Of a stretch of DNA of 64,000 bases, positions 27,271 to 36,848 are shown in pieces (within the stretch, counting starts at the first letter, position 1; each line of letters begins with the position of its first letter). Origin of the DNA: Campylobacter concisus. Lineage in GTDB: Bacteria; Campylobacterota; Campylobacteria; Campylobacterales; Campylobacteraceae. The notes below the pieces were generated by a model that saw only the letters and a list, made by a program, of their open reading frames with translations, was not told the DNA's origin and ran no database searches. Both the position numbers and the translations under genes were made by a program. The stretch spans positions 1,488,001 to 1,552,000 of the forward strand of contig NZ_CP060707.1 of NCBI RefSeq assembly GCF_003048675.2, read 5' to 3'.

Positions 27271-28262
27271 TTAAACTGCTCCAACAATCTTAAATCTCCC
27301 TCAAAAAGTGACCTTAGATCAGGCACTCTATGAAGCAACATCGCAAATCTCTCAACCCCAAGGCCAAAGGCATATCCGCTCACATTTTTATAGCCAACTG
27401 CCTTAAATACATTTGGATCCACGACGCCGCATCCAAGCACCTCGAGCCAAGTAGTCTGCTTGCACACCCTGCAACCCTTGCCGTGGCAGAATATACAACT
27501 AATATCAACCTCTGCGCTAGGCTCCGTAAAGGGAAAGAAGCTAGGGCGAAAACGCACTTCAACGTCGCCAAACATGTGCTTTAAAAAGCCCTCTAGCATT
27601 GATTTTAAATTTGCAAAGCTAACTTTGTCTGCATCCTCCACCACAAGGCCCTCGACTTGATGAAACATCGGTGTATGCGTTAAGTCCATATCGCGTCTAA
27701 AGACGGTGCCTGGCGCTATCATGCGGATAGGTGGCTTTTGATTTAACATAGTTCGCACCTGAACTGGGCTCGTATGCGTCCTTAAAAGTCTAAAATCATC
27801 TAGGTAAAATGTATCTTGCATATCCCTTGCTGGGTGGTATTTTGGTAAATTTAGCGCCTCAAAGTTGTGAAAATCATCTTCTATAAGCGGCCCAGTCTCG
27901 AGCGAAAAATTTAGAGCTAAAAAATACTCAATTATCTTATCCATCGTGGCCATCACAGGGTGCAGCGCCCCGCTAGCAACAGGCTCGTTAAAAAGCGTGA
28001 TATCAGCGGCCTCTTTTTTCATCTTGTTATCTATCTCTTGCTCGCTAAGCTCGGCTTTTTTAGCTTCTATAAGCGCGCTTAGCTCATCTCTTTGCTTGTT
28101 TAAATTTGCTGCAAATTCCTTTTTTTCATCCTCGCCAAGCTCTTTTAGCTTTGCAAAACCTTGCGCCAAGATGCCCTTTTTGCCAAAAATTTCTACCCTG
28201 ACCTTCTCCAGATCATCAAGAGTTGAAATTTCATTTTTGATTTTATTAATGAAATCTTGCAA
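27267..28262 (-). CDS. pheS: Phenylalanine-tRNA ligase alpha subunit
   Basis: A 331-residue class II synthetase catalytic subunit. An N-terminal coiled coil (residues 1-85) precedes the catalytic domain with motif 2 ([20 protein letters not shown]) and motif 3 ([12 protein letters not shown], seen as [13 protein letters not shown]). The [10 protein letters not shown] and [10 protein letters not shown] signatures are intact. It is first of the pheS-pheT-aroA-ispH run and divergent from the HIT gene. Confidence 0.95.
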   Translation of the reverse strand: MQDFINKIKNEISTLDDLEKVRVEIFGKKGILAQGFAKLKELGEDEKKEFAANLNKQRDELSALIEAKKAELSEQEIDNKMKKEAADITLFNEPVASGALHPVMATMDKIIEYFLALNFSLETGPLIEDDFHNFEALNLPKYHPARDMQDTFYLDDFRLLRTHTSPVQVRTMLNQKPPIRMIAPGTVFRRDMDLTHTPMFHQVEGLVVEDADKVSFANLKSMLEGFLKHMFGDVEVRFRPSFFPFTEPSAEVDISCIFCHGKGCRVCKQTTWLEVLGCGVVDPNVFKAVGYKNVSGYAFGLGVERFAMLLHRVPDLRSLFEGDLRLLEQFK

Positions 28263-28349
28263 TTTTTTACCTTTAGAAATTTTTTAGTCGATTTTATAGA
28301 AAAAGAGTTAAAATCAAGATAAAAAGCGCGAAATTTAAGCACACTTTGA

Positions 28350-28355
28350 TATAAT
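28350..28355 (+). promoter_or_regulatory. Sigma-70 -10 box for the HIT gene
   Basis: TATAAT in TTTGATATAATTT, 26 bases before the start at 28381, with ribosome-binding AAAGGAG at 28369-28375. Confidence 0.65.
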
Positions 28356-28380
28356 TTCTCAAACTTTCAAAGGAGATAAA

Positions 28381-28734
28381 ATGACCATATTTGAAAAGAT
28401 CGTTGCTGGTGAAATTCCTTGTAACAAAGTGCTTGAGAGCGAGAAATTTCTAGCTTTTAACGACATCAACCCAAAAGCGCCGATCCACATCCTCATCATC
28501 CCTAAAAAACACTACAAAAACTTCCAAGAGATGGACCCAGTTTTGATGGGTGAGATGACTAAATTTATCCAAGAAGTGGCGAGCTTAATGGGCGTTGATA
28601 AGAGCGGATACCGTCTCATAACAAACTGCGGTGAAAACGGCGGTCAAGAGGTCATGCACCTACACTTTCACCTACTTGCTGGCGCAAAACTTGGCTGGAG
28701 CGAAGGCGTAGCTGATCCACAAAGCACATTTTAA
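28381..28734 (+). CDS. HIT family nucleotide-binding protein (HinT-like)
   Basis: A 117-residue histidine triad protein. The triad is in MHLHFHLLAG near residues 99-108, and the N-terminal TIFEKIVAGEIPCNKV and NDINPKAPIHILIIPKKH segments are typical of HinT, a purine nucleoside phosphoramidase. It stands alone, with its own promoter and a strong terminator. From memory, C. jejuni has a HIT gene in the same position next to pheS. Confidence 0.92.
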   Translation: MTIFEKIVAGEIPCNKVLESEKFLAFNDINPKAPIHILIIPKKHYKNFQEMDPVLMGEMTKFIQEVASLMGVDKSGYRLITNCGENGGQEVMHLHFHLLAGAKLGWSEGVADPQSTF

Positions 28735-28740
28735 AAACAA

Positions 28741-28767
28741 AATTTAGACTCTTTTTGAGTCTAAATT
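28741..28767. terminator. Rho-independent terminator between HIT gene and chemoreceptor gene
   Basis: AATTTAGACTC and its exact complement form an 11-bp stem around a TTTTT loop, six bases after the HIT stop codon. The element is AT-flanked on both sides and can serve the convergent chemoreceptor gene too. Confidence 0.8.
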
Positions 28768-28806
28768 CTTTAAAATTTTACTTCAAACATCTAAATTTAA
28801 ATAAAT

Positions 28807-29889
28807 TTATTTCCTAGCAGCTTTTACCGCTTCAAGTAGCTCTTCAAAGCCAGCTTTACTTGAATGCTCAACATCTTTTAGTATCTCGACACCTGCTAAA
28901 TGTCCCTTATCTTTATCAGCAAAAATCGCCATAGCCTTATCTAGTCCGTGATGGACATTTTCGTGGTGCGCAGCTATACTTGAGAGGGTTCTTGGATCTT
29001 TTATGATGGTATTTTTCACATCTTTTTCATACCACTTGCCAAATCTACACTCATGCACGTCTTGAATTTTATTTATCTCGCCAATCAAGACGCCTCGGTA
29101 GCCATTTAGCTTCATATTGATGTGATCTATCTTGCCGTTACTGACATTGACCTCATTTGTTACGTTTAGGGCTTGATTTAGGATGTTTTGAGTATTGGCA
29201 TTTACGCTTGAGATGTTGCCCTCAAAGCCACCTAAAATTTGCATCGCATTTGCTGAAATTTTAGAGAAATTCTCGCTCATTTCGATCATTGTGTTTGCAC
29301 TTTGTTTAAGGCCATTTATATTTACTTCAACCTCAAGTGTCGCCTTTTGCGTGCGTTCTGCAAGCTTTCTAACCTCATCTGCAACAACTGCAAAGCCTCG
29401 TCCATGCTCGCCCGCACGAGCCGCCTCGATAGCAGCATTTAGCGCTAGCAAATTTGTCTGATCTGAGATGTCTTTTATGAGATTTATGATCTCAACGATA
29501 GAATTTACGCTTCCATCAAGCGAAGAGGCGTCGTTTGAGAGGTCGCCGCTCATCTGGCTCACTTGCTCGATCGAGCTTAAAATTTCAGCCGTTTGAGACT
29601 TTAACTCGCCTGTTTCTTTGAAGGTTTTTTCATTTAAATGGTTTATATTTTCAAGCATTTTTAAATTTTCTTCGATGGTTGATTGCAAGAAGTTCATACC
29701 ATCTTGATAGCTAGTTAGCAGCAAATTTATAGCCTCTTGCTTATCCTTAGCTTGCTCTTTTGGCTCGCAAGTTTTGGCATTTTTTAGCTCATTTTTAAGT
29801 GCTAAAATTTCAGCCTTTAAAGCTTCATTTTCTCTTTCTAAAGCTTCATTTTTACTACCAAGCTCTTTATTTTTGCTGTCAAAAAACAT
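28807..29889 (-). CDS. Cytosolic methyl-accepting chemotaxis protein with C-terminal CZB domain (TlpD-like)
   Basis: A 360-residue chemoreceptor without membrane segments. The N-terminus (residues 1-50) is a coiled coil rich in E, K and N. The signalling domain hairpin tip is [36 protein letters not shown]. The C-terminal CZB zinc-binding domain shows [19 protein letters not shown] and a later EHSS, giving the His/Cys ligands of the family. CZB receptors such as H. pylori TlpD are linked to sensing oxidants or zinc. It has its own -10 box and does not belong to the argH transcript. Confidence 0.88.
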   Translation of the reverse strand: MFFDSKNKELGSKNEALERENEALKAEILALKNELKNAKTCEPKEQAKDKQEAINLLLTSYQDGMNFLQSTIEENLKMLENINHLNEKTFKETGELKSQTAEILSSIEQVSQMSGDLSNDASSLDGSVNSIVEIINLIKDISDQTNLLALNAAIEAARAGEHGRGFAVVADEVRKLAERTQKATLEVEVNINGLKQSANTMIEMSENFSKISANAMQILGGFEGNISSVNANTQNILNQALNVTNEVNVSNGKIDHINMKLNGYRGVLIGEINKIQDVHECRFGKWYEKDVKNTIIKDPRTLSSIAAHHENVHHGLDKAMAIFADKDKGHLAGVEILKDVEHSSKAGFEELLEAVKAARK

Positions 29890-29922
29890 TTTTCATCCTT
29901 TAAAATTTGTAAATTACGCGTA

Positions 29923-29928
29923 ATTATA
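29923..29928 (-). promoter_or_regulatory. Sigma-70 -10 box for the CZB chemoreceptor gene
   Basis: Reads TATAAT on the minus strand, in GTTATAATTACGCG, 34 bases before the start at 29889 and just after the argH stop, so the receptor has its own promoter. AAAGGA precedes the start codon. Confidence 0.5.
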
Positions 29929-29935
29929 ACTCTTT

Positions 29936-31336
29936 TTACTTAAGCCAGTCGTCTAAAATTTTAATTTGCTCTTCAATACTTTTATTTGCCGTGCCACCTT
30001 TTGAAGTGCGGGCCTCTTTTGAAGCGTGCAGATCTAGAAATTTAATGGCATTTTCATCTAAATTTTCATCAACACTTTTTAGCTGCTCTTTGTTTAGCTC
30101 GCTTAGATCAAGCCCCAAGCTTTCAGCCTTTGCGACAGCCTTGCCGGTGATAAAATGCGCTGTTCTAAATGGGATATTTTTCTCACGCACTAGATAGTCC
30201 GCTAGATCAGTGGCACTTAGATGCCCTGTTTTTGTCGCTTTCAGCATATTTTTTTCATTAAATTTAGCTGTTTTTATCATCTCATTTAGGATGGTAGCCG
30301 AGCTTAAAATGGTTGCAACACTATCAAAAACACCCTCTTTATCTTCTTGCATATCTTTGTTGTAAGCAAGCGGCAAGCCTTTCATAGTCGTTAGCAGCGC
30401 TACTAAATTTCCATTTACACGCCCAGTTTTGCCGCGTATGAGCTCAGCGACGTCTGGATTTTTCTTTTGAGGCATGATGGAGCTGCCCGTGCTGTAAGCG
30501 TCACTAATGCTTACAAAGCCAAATTCTTGCGAGCTCCAAAGTATGAGCTCCTCACAAAGCCTAGAAGCGTGCGTCATAAAAACGCTAATGTTAAATAAAA
30601 TTTCAAGCGCAAAGTCGCGGTCGCTCACGCTATCCATCGCATTTTGCGTGCAACCTGCAAAGCCAAGCTCGCTTGCAACGATGCTCCTATCTATCTTGTG
30701 CGGCGTGCCTGCAAGGGCTGCTGAGCCAAGCGGGCTTAGGTTGTTTCGCTCATACGAGCTGACAAATCGCTCAAAATCCCTCTTAAACATAAACGCGTAG
30801 GCTAGCAAATGGTAGCTAAGGCTTACTGGCTGGGCATGCTGAAGGTGCGTGTAGCCTGGCATTAGCGTATCTTTGTGGTTTTTGGCTAAATTTGTAAGCG
30901 TGGCGATGAGCTCTTTAATGAGAGATGAAATTTCTAAATTTTTCTTCAAAACGTAAAATTTAAAATCAAGCGCGACCTGATCATTTCTACTTCTAGCTGT
31001 GTGTAGTCTGCCGCCAAGCTCAGCTCCGATGATCTCGCTAAGGCGCTTTTCAACCGCCATGTGGATATCCTCATCCTCTATCTTAAAAGCAAATTTACCA
31101 GCCCTTATCTCAGCTAAAACCTCATCAAGCCCCTTGATGATCGCCTCTGACTCATCTTTTTTCAAAATTCCGCAAATTCCTAGCATTTTAGCGTGCGCCT
31201 TACTGCCAGCGATGTCCTCTTCAAAAAGATTTTTATCAAAATTTATAGAAGCGTTAAATTCCTCAAGCAACTTCGAGCTAGCCTCGCTAAATCTGCCCTC
31301 CCACATCTTTTTATGTGCGTTTTCATCTTTTTTCAT
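29936..31336 (-). CDS. argH: Argininosuccinate lyase
   Basis: A 466-residue fumarase/aspartase superfamily enzyme that splits argininosuccinate into arginine and fumarate. The family signature [15 protein letters not shown] is intact; [13 protein letters not shown] and SRNDQVALD motifs are also present. It is transcribed alone. In C. jejuni argH also leads into the pckA-pycB region, but here about 8 kb of other genes lie between. Confidence 0.95.
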   Translation of the reverse strand: MKKDENAHKKMWEGRFSEASSKLLEEFNASINFDKNLFEEDIAGSKAHAKMLGICGILKKDESEAIIKGLDEVLAEIRAGKFAFKIEDEDIHMAVEKRLSEIIGAELGGRLHTARSRNDQVALDFKFYVLKKNLEISSLIKELIATLTNLAKNHKDTLMPGYTHLQHAQPVSLSYHLLAYAFMFKRDFERFVSSYERNNLSPLGSAALAGTPHKIDRSIVASELGFAGCTQNAMDSVSDRDFALEILFNISVFMTHASRLCEELILWSSQEFGFVSISDAYSTGSSIMPQKKNPDVAELIRGKTGRVNGNLVALLTTMKGLPLAYNKDMQEDKEGVFDSVATILSSATILNEMIKTAKFNEKNMLKATKTGHLSATDLADYLVREKNIPFRTAHFITGKAVAKAESLGLDLSELNKEQLKSVDENLDENAIKFLDLHASKEARTSKGGTANKSIEEQIKILDDWLK

Positions 31337-31538
31337 AGCTTTGCCTTTGATTAGTTTTGCGTGATTTTAACAAAAAGGTGCTTAACTAGGCTTTTACGAG
31401 CATTTTAAAAATAAATTTTTGGTCAAAAAAGTGAAATGTAATATAAAAATTATGCTAGAGTAGTAAAAAAGTTATATATATAATTTACATTTAAGGTTAT
31501 TAAAATATAATTCGCCCAGCAACTTTTTAAAAACTATT

Positions 31539-31565
31539 TCAAGTTTTTTGATTTATTGCCGATAT
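31539..31565 (+). promoter_or_regulatory. Near-consensus sigma-28 (FliA) promoter
   Basis: TCAAGTTT, 11 bases, GCCGATAT. The well-known FliA consensus is TAAAGTTT-N11-GCCGATAA, so 7 of 8 bases match in each box at exactly the consensus spacing. Transcription would start near 31573, about 32 bases before the start codon at 31605. Sigma-70-like TATAAT boxes also occur at 31479-31484 and 31506-31511. The rest of the spacer 31337-31604 shows nothing I can name. Confidence 0.7.
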
Positions 31566-31604
31566 AGTTTTAAATGGAGAAATAAACTAAAAAGGAAGGA
31601 CGAT

Positions 31605-31994
31605 ATGCAAATAGATGCAAATATGAACTCAAATGTTTTCTATCATAACGGCTACACATCTATATCATCAAGTAGCGCTAAAATCAGCATATTAGTATCT
31701 TCTGGTTATGGCACAAAAGATATCGTTAGAAGTAATGATGTGCATGTCGAACAAAGAGAAGAAGTTAGACAAAAACCTACAATTATTAGAAAAGAAGATG
31801 TCACAGAGTTACAAAAAAATTTAGAAAAATTACAAGATCAAAGAAGCGATATAGCTGATCAAATTTCAAGCATCCAGCACCTGAAAGATCGTGATTCTAT
31901 GCAGATGCTTCATCATCTAAATTTAGAACAATCAAGCATTCAGAATAACATTTTAAGTATTAAAACTCAAATGACAGAAATGGTACAGGCTTAA
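31605..31994 (+). CDS. Small coiled-coil protein of unknown function, probably FliA-dependent
   Basis: A 129-residue protein not recognised. The N-terminal third is polar and Ser/Asn-rich (MQIDANMNSNVFYHNGYTS), the C-terminal half (about residues 65-129) is a predicted coiled coil with heptads such as LQKNLEKLQDQRSDIADQI. No signal peptide or cysteine is present. I chose ATG at 31605 because AAGGAAGGA lies directly upstream at 31592-31600; an earlier in-frame ATG at 31548 would overlap the promoter. The sigma-28 promoter suggests co-expression with late flagellar genes: a flagellar accessory protein, chaperone or flagellum-exported effector (inference). Confidence 0.75.
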   Translation: MQIDANMNSNVFYHNGYTSISSSSAKISILVSSGYGTKDIVRSNDVHVEQREEVRQKPTIIRKEDVTELQKNLEKLQDQRSDIADQISSIQHLKDRDSMQMLHHLNLEQSSIQNNILSIKTQMTEMVQA

Positions 31995-31996
31995 GA

Positions 31997-32536
31997 CTAA
32001 GCCTTACCGATAATAGTTCTTAGAACTAAACAAAAATCCTCTAAAAAGTATCCCATTGACTTATAGAAGTTACTGTTAGCATTTTGTTCAAGCTCTTTTG
32101 CAAGTTGCTCGGCATATGGCAAGAAAAAAGAGAGGCTAAAAGCAGCAAGAAGCTGCATAGACTCTTTTGTCGCCTCTTTTTTTAAGATATTTGCTATCAA
32201 AATGAGCTGATTTGAGATGCTATCAACCTCGCCCATTTTTGGCTCAAAATTTATAGCCTTATAAAATTGTGCCAAATCATCTTTTGCACTTGAAAAATAG
32301 TAGCTTGCTTCAAATTTTGCCTTTAAAATGACAAAATCATCACACAGAGCTGCACTGCTCTCATCTTTGATAAATTTAGCGTAAAGCTCATTTCCTTTTA
32401 CGTTCGCATCACTCTTTGTCTGCGTTATCCACGCACTTGTCTTTTTGATACGCATAAAAGATGAGACGCCCAAGATGCCATTAAAATTTGTAGCAAGTGC
32501 AGCAGCTACGACGCTGTAAAGCTCTCCAAGTCTCAA
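31997..32536 (-). CDS. Possible TorD-family chaperone-like protein downstream of copA
   Basis: A 179-residue, mostly alpha-helical soluble protein. The C-terminal segment FFLPYAEQLAKELEQ followed by NANSNFYKSMGYFLEDF resembles the conserved end of TorD/DmsD redox-enzyme chaperones (W/LP-x-F/YA...L...A-x-S-x-FY). The N-terminal half gives no clear match. It starts two bases after copA and converges tail-to-tail with the sigma-28-linked gene. A chaperone for a molybdoenzyme or a metal protein is possible, but the family call is weak; it may be an unrelated helical protein. Confidence 0.4.
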   Translation of the reverse strand: MRLGELYSVVAAALATNFNGILGVSSFMRIKKTSAWITQTKSDANVKGNELYAKFIKDESSAALCDDFVILKAKFEASYYFSSAKDDLAQFYKAINFEPKMGEVDSISNQLILIANILKKEATKESMQLLAAFSLSFFLPYAEQLAKELEQNANSNFYKSMGYFLEDFCLVLRTIIGKA

Positions 32537-32538
32537 AT

Positions 32539-34716
32539 TTAGTCCTTAAGCTTCAAATATCTAAGTCTAAGCGCATTTAGCACGACAGTGACCGAGCTTA
32601 AGCACATCGCCATAGAGCCATAAACTGGGCTTAGAAGTAGTCCAAATACTGGATAGAGCACGCCAGCAGCCACTGGTATGCAAATGGCGTTATACATAAA
32701 TGCCCAAAACAAATTCTCTTTTATGTTAGCAATAGTCGCATTTGCAAGCTTTACAAGCCCACTTACGCCACGCAGATCGTTTTTTACAAGCACGATATCG
32801 CCAGCGCCTTTAGCGATGTCTGAGCCTGAGTTCATAGCGATGCCAACGCTTGCTTCTTTAAGCGATGGCGAGTCGTTTATGCCGTCCCCTACAAAGATCA
32901 CGCCACCTCGGCTCATGAGCTCTTTTACCTTGTTAAATTTATCCTCAGGCAGCATATTTGCATAATATTCGCTCACATTTAGCTTGCTAGCGATATTTGC
33001 CACTACTTTTTTATCATCACCTGAGAGGATCACGCTTTGTAAATTTAGCCTTGAAAGCTCGTTTATAACGTCATTTGCTTCATTTTTTAGCTCATCACTT
33101 AGCGTTAAAAAGCCGCTAAATTTTTGATTTAGCGCACAAAGTATGACGCCGCTTCCATCATTTGCAGCCTCTTTTATCGCTTCACTATCAGCTTCATTTA
33201 GCAAGATATCGTTTGCCGCAAGCAGCTTTTCGTTACCTATTATTATCTTGTTGCTCTCATCTTCATAGACGATGCCTTGACCAACTACGTTTTGGAATTT
33301 ACCATTTAGCTTTTGTAAATTTATGTAATTTTGTTTTGCGTATCTTACGATCGCTTTTGAGATCGGATGCTCGCTTAAATTTTCAGCAGATGCCACTAGC
33401 TCTAGCTCTTTTTCGCTCAAATTTGAACTTTTGACGCTAATTAGCCCCTTACTTAGCGTGCCAGTTTTGTCAAATGCTACAAATTTAGCATCTTTTATAA
33501 GCTCCAAAACCTCTGGATTTTTCACCAAAATCCCAGCTTTTGCGCCGCGAGCAAGAGAGCTTACGATTGCTATTGGCGTAGCAAGTCCTAGTGCGCATGG
33601 GCATGAGATGATAAGCACGCAGATCGCGCTAGAGATCGCATAGGCGAAATTTCCACTAAAAATTATCCATATTAAAAATGTAAGAACTGAGATCGCCACC
33701 ACACTTGGTACAAAGATGTTTGCTATCTTATCAGCCAGCCGTCCGATAGGCATCTTTTTGGAGCTAGCGTCGCTTAGTAGGTTTAAAATTTGAGATAGCA
33801 AGCTCTCGTAAGAGCTCTTCGTCACTTTTACGCTTATGTAGCCATTTGTGTTTAGAGTGCCGGCAAACACGCTATCTCCCACCTCTTTATAAACTGGCAA
33901 GCTCTCTCCTGTAAGCATAGAAGCATCTATCTCAGCGCCACCTTGAACTATCACGCCATCACTTGGGATGTTGTAGCCATTTTTTACGATGACGATGTCG
34001 CCTACTTTTAGCTCATTTACATTTACCTCTTTGCTCTGTCCATCTGGCATGACCAAAAAGGCGGTCTTTGGCGAAATTTTAAGTAGCGTCTTTAGGTAGT
34101 CACCTGCCTTTGCCTTTGAGCGCTCTTCAAGATACTTGCCAAGCAGCACAAAGGTTATTATCATCGCTGCGCCCGAGATATAGACATTTTTTAGATCATC
34201 TGGGATGAAATTTGAAAAGATCACAACAAAAAGCGAGTATAAAAATGCACTACCGCTTCCAAGAGCTACAAGCACGTTCATATCGTAGTTTTTGTTTTTA
34301 ACAGCCTCTATGGCGTGAGCAAAGAAGTCTTTGCCACTAAAAGCTAGCACCAAAAATGCTAAAACTAGCATGAGTAAATTTATTAGCAAGTTATGAGGCG
34401 CGAACATCTCAAGCGCCATTATCACGATGCTTGCTATAAATGCAAATATAAATTTATTTCTTATCGAGGTTATATGCTCGTCTCTTTTGGCTTCAAATTC
34501 ATCAATATTTGTCGCCACAAAGTAGCCAAGCTTCTTTATCTTTTGCTCTAAAACTTCACGCACGCTAGCGTCTTTTAGGACAAATTCGCCGCTTGCGTTT
34601 GCGAAATTTACATTTGCTTCAAGCACCCCATCTATCTTTTTAGAAACCTTCTCGATAGCGTTTGAGCAATTTACGCAGCTCATTCCCGCTATATTTAGCT
34701 TGACTTTTAAAGGCAT
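32539..34716 (-). CDS. copA: Copper-exporting P1B-type ATPase
   Basis: A 725-residue heavy-metal ATPase. One N-terminal HMA domain carries GMSCVNCSN (CxxC). The actuator loop has LTGES, the transmembrane metal site has ISCPCALGLATP, the phosphorylation site is DKTGTL, the nucleotide-binding HP dipeptide is in SEHPIS, and the hinge is GDGINDSP. The last helices have YN (AFMYNAICI) and MxxS (AMCLSS), the Cu(I)-specific signature. It pumps Cu(I) out of the cytoplasm. It lies in a tight operon: one base after copZ, two before the TorD-like gene. Confidence 0.93.
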   Translation of the reverse strand: MPLKVKLNIAGMSCVNCSNAIEKVSKKIDGVLEANVNFANASGEFVLKDASVREVLEQKIKKLGYFVATNIDEFEAKRDEHITSIRNKFIFAFIASIVIMALEMFAPHNLLINLLMLVLAFLVLAFSGKDFFAHAIEAVKNKNYDMNVLVALGSGSAFLYSLFVVIFSNFIPDDLKNVYISGAAMIITFVLLGKYLEERSKAKAGDYLKTLLKISPKTAFLVMPDGQSKEVNVNELKVGDIVIVKNGYNIPSDGVIVQGGAEIDASMLTGESLPVYKEVGDSVFAGTLNTNGYISVKVTKSSYESLLSQILNLLSDASSKKMPIGRLADKIANIFVPSVVAISVLTFLIWIIFSGNFAYAISSAICVLIISCPCALGLATPIAIVSSLARGAKAGILVKNPEVLELIKDAKFVAFDKTGTLSKGLISVKSSNLSEKELELVASAENLSEHPISKAIVRYAKQNYINLQKLNGKFQNVVGQGIVYEDESNKIIIGNEKLLAANDILLNEADSEAIKEAANDGSGVILCALNQKFSGFLTLSDELKNEANDVINELSRLNLQSVILSGDDKKVVANIASKLNVSEYYANMLPEDKFNKVKELMSRGGVIFVGDGINDSPSLKEASVGIAMNSGSDIAKGAGDIVLVKNDLRGVSGLVKLANATIANIKENLFWAFMYNAICIPVAAGVLYPVFGLLLSPVYGSMAMCLSSVTVVLNALRLRYLKLKD

Positions 34717-34717
34717 A

Positions 34718-34921
34718 TCAAAGCTCCTTTATAACGTCAAATCCCAGATCAGCCATTTCTGATTTAAATTTCTCTACATCGCCATCTTTTATATCAAGGC
34801 TTACTTGTCTTGGCTCTTTGCTAAGATCGACTTTTATCTCGCCAAAGTCATCTTCAAGTGCGTTTTTTATAGTATTTGCGCAGTTTTGGCAATGCACGTT
34901 ATTTACCTCAAATGTTTTCAT
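34718..34921 (-). CDS. copZ: Copper chaperone, HMA domain
   Basis: A 67-residue free-standing HMA domain with the metal-binding loop NVHCQNCAN (CxxC, residues 10-13). It should carry Cu(I) and deliver it to the N-terminal HMA domain of CopA, encoded one base downstream. The start codon overlaps the stop of the acetyltransferase gene (ATGA). Confidence 0.9.
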   Translation of the reverse strand: MKTFEVNNVHCQNCANTIKNALEDDFGEIKVDLSKEPRQVSLDIKDGDVEKFKSEMADLGFDVIKEL

Positions 34922-35472
34922 ATTATCTCCTTTATCATGTGGTCGTATTCGTGTAAATTTATGATCTTTTTGGTGTTAAATTTAAAGCCAAGGCTCTCGT
35001 AAAATTTACGAACTTTTGGCTTATTTACATCAACTATCAGCGAGACCTTTTTATGTCCTAGCTCTTTTGCTTTGGCAAATGAGTGCAAGATAAGCTCTTT
35101 TGCAAGCCCTTGGCCTCTAAATTTCTCATCCACAGCGATGCTATCTATATAAAACTCATCGTCAAAGCACTCTTTTTCTACCTTGGCGTCTTTGCCAAGC
35201 GCCTTTAGATGCTGAGAAATTTCTCTATCAAGCTGCTCTACGTCGCCGCCAAAGTAAGCACACATAGCAGCGATTATCTGCTCGTCACGCCTATAGACAT
35301 AAACATTTTTATAGCTAAGTCTGTTTGTCTCGCTTTGAAAAAATTTCTCTAAAATTTCGTCGCTTTTTGCAGGATCGTCGTAGCCACTTAGCTTGTAGGC
35401 GATGTCCTCCATCGCTAAATTTAGTAGTTTGATGCAGATTTTTGCATCTTGTTTTTGAGCATTTTTTATCAT
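34918..35472 (-). CDS. GNAT family N-acetyltransferase
   Basis: A 184-residue GNAT protein. Motif A is FRGQGLAKELI (acetyl-CoA pyrophosphate loop) after the strand IDSIAVDEK, and the C-terminal NKPKVRKFYESLGF is motif B. Acceptor unknown; amine or protein N-terminus are both possible. It is first in the copZ-copA operon, joined by ATGA, which is an odd companion for copper export. Confidence 0.85.
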   Translation of the reverse strand: MIKNAQKQDAKICIKLLNLAMEDIAYKLSGYDDPAKSDEILEKFFQSETNRLSYKNVYVYRRDEQIIAAMCAYFGGDVEQLDREISQHLKALGKDAKVEKECFDDEFYIDSIAVDEKFRGQGLAKELILHSFAKAKELGHKKVSLIVDVNKPKVRKFYESLGFKFNTKKIINLHEYDHMIKEII

Positions 35473-35590
35473 GAGTATGATTATATGCCTTTAGCTTAAA
35501 TTTTTACCAAATATTATTTTCAAATTTACAAATTAAGCGCTTTAGCAGGCAAACTAAAAATGTTTTAAAAAAGTATAAAATTTTTTTAGT

Positions 35591-35596
35591 TATAAT
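35591..35596 (+). promoter_or_regulatory. Sigma-70 -10 box for the yebC operon
   Basis: TATAAT in TTAGTTATAATCCG, 28 bases before the yebC start. A T-rich stretch precedes it and AAGGAT serves as ribosome-binding site at 35614-35619. Confidence 0.7.
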
Positions 35597-35623
35597 CCGT
35601 AAAAAATTTATTTAAGGATATTT

Positions 35624-36331
35624 ATGGGACGAGCATTTGAGTACCGAAGAGCGGCAAAAGAAGCTAGATGGGATAAGATGAGCAAGGTATTTCCAAAACT
35701 TGCAAAGGCTATAACAGTAGCGGCAAAAGATGGTGGATGTGATCCAGATATGAACCCAAAACTTCGCGCAGCCATCGCAGCAGCAAAAGCTGAAAATATG
35801 CCAAAAGATAACATCGATGCGGCTATAAAAAGAGCAAATGGCAAAGATAGCGCTGATATCAAGACTATCTTTTATGACGGCAAATCAGCTCACGGCGTGC
35901 AAATCATCGTTGAGTGCGCTACTGACAACCCAACAAGAACAGTTGCAAATGTAAAAGCGATATTTAGCAAAAATGGCGGAGAAATTTTGCCAAGTGGCAG
36001 CCTTAGCTTTATGTTTACAAGAAAGAGCGTTTTTGAGCTTGAAAAACCAAGTGCAGATATCGAAGAGATCGAGCTTGAGCTCATTGATTACGGACTAAGC
36101 GACATCGAAGAAGATGAAAACGCACTATTTGTTTATGGCGATTACGCAAATTTTGGCACACTTCATGAGGGCATAGAGAAGCTAAATTTAGTAGTTAAAA
36201 AAGCTTCACTTCAGTACTTACCAAATCAAACCGTGAGCCTAGATGAAGAGCAAATGCTTGAGGTTGAGAGGCTTCTTGACAAGCTAGAAGACGACGATGA
36301 CGTCCAAGCAGTTTATACAAATATCGAGTAA
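35624..36331 (+). CDS. YebC/PmpR family protein (TACO1-like)
   Basis: A 235-residue YebC family protein. The N-terminus [20 protein letters not shown] and the segments [14 protein letters not shown] and [19 protein letters not shown] are family signatures. Members were described as transcription regulators; work on TACO1 and bacterial homologues points to relief of ribosome stalling. It is first in an operon with a cyclophilin and a symporter gene, spaced 11 bases each. Confidence 0.92.
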   Translation: MGRAFEYRRAAKEARWDKMSKVFPKLAKAITVAAKDGGCDPDMNPKLRAAIAAAKAENMPKDNIDAAIKRANGKDSADIKTIFYDGKSAHGVQIIVECATDNPTRTVANVKAIFSKNGGEILPSGSLSFMFTRKSVFELEKPSADIEEIELELIDYGLSDIEEDENALFVYGDYANFGTLHEGIEKLNLVVKKASLQYLPNQTVSLDEEQMLEVERLLDKLEDDDDVQAVYTNIE

Positions 36332-36342
36332 AAAGGAGCAAC

Positions 36343-36837
36343 ATGCGTTTTGATGAGTTAAAAGTTTATGATATAAATTTAGATGAGCTAAAAAAAGATA
36401 AATTTGCAGTTTTAAAGACAGAAAAAGGCGATATCAAACTTGAGCTTTTTGCCGAGGATGCACCGCAAGCTGTTGCAAATTTTGTCCATTTGATAAAAAC
36501 AGGCTTTTATAATGGCCTAAATTTTCACAGAGTTATACCAAATTTCGTCATTCAAGGTGGCTGCCCAAATGGCACAGGCACAGGCGGTCCTGGCTGGAGG
36601 ATAAAATGCGAATGCGATAATCAAAAGGTAAAGCATGAGCGTGGCAGCCTTAGCATGGCTCACGCAGGTCGCGACACTGGCGGATCGCAGTTTTTCATCT
36701 GCCACAGCAAGCAACCTCATCTTGACGGCGTGCATACAGTCTTTGGAAAGTGCGCTGACGATGAGAGCTTAAAGGTACTTGATGCTATCAGACAAGGCGA
36801 CAAGATCCTCTCAGCAGAGATCAAGCAGAGCCTATAA
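36343..36837 (+). CDS. Cyclophilin-type peptidyl-prolyl isomerase
   Basis: A 164-residue cytoplasmic cyclophilin, no signal peptide. The catalytic region [19 protein letters not shown] and the active-site [16 protein letters not shown] stretch are intact. It speeds cis-trans proline isomerisation in protein folding. An N-terminal addition of about 20 residues precedes the catalytic fold. It lies between yebC and the symporter gene. Confidence 0.92.
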   Translation: MRFDELKVYDINLDELKKDKFAVLKTEKGDIKLELFAEDAPQAVANFVHLIKTGFYNGLNFHRVIPNFVIQGGCPNGTGTGGPGWRIKCECDNQKVKHERGSLSMAHAGRDTGGSQFFICHSKQPHLDGVHTVFGKCADDESLKVLDAIRQGDKILSAEIKQSL

Positions 36838-36848
36838 AAGGGGAATTT

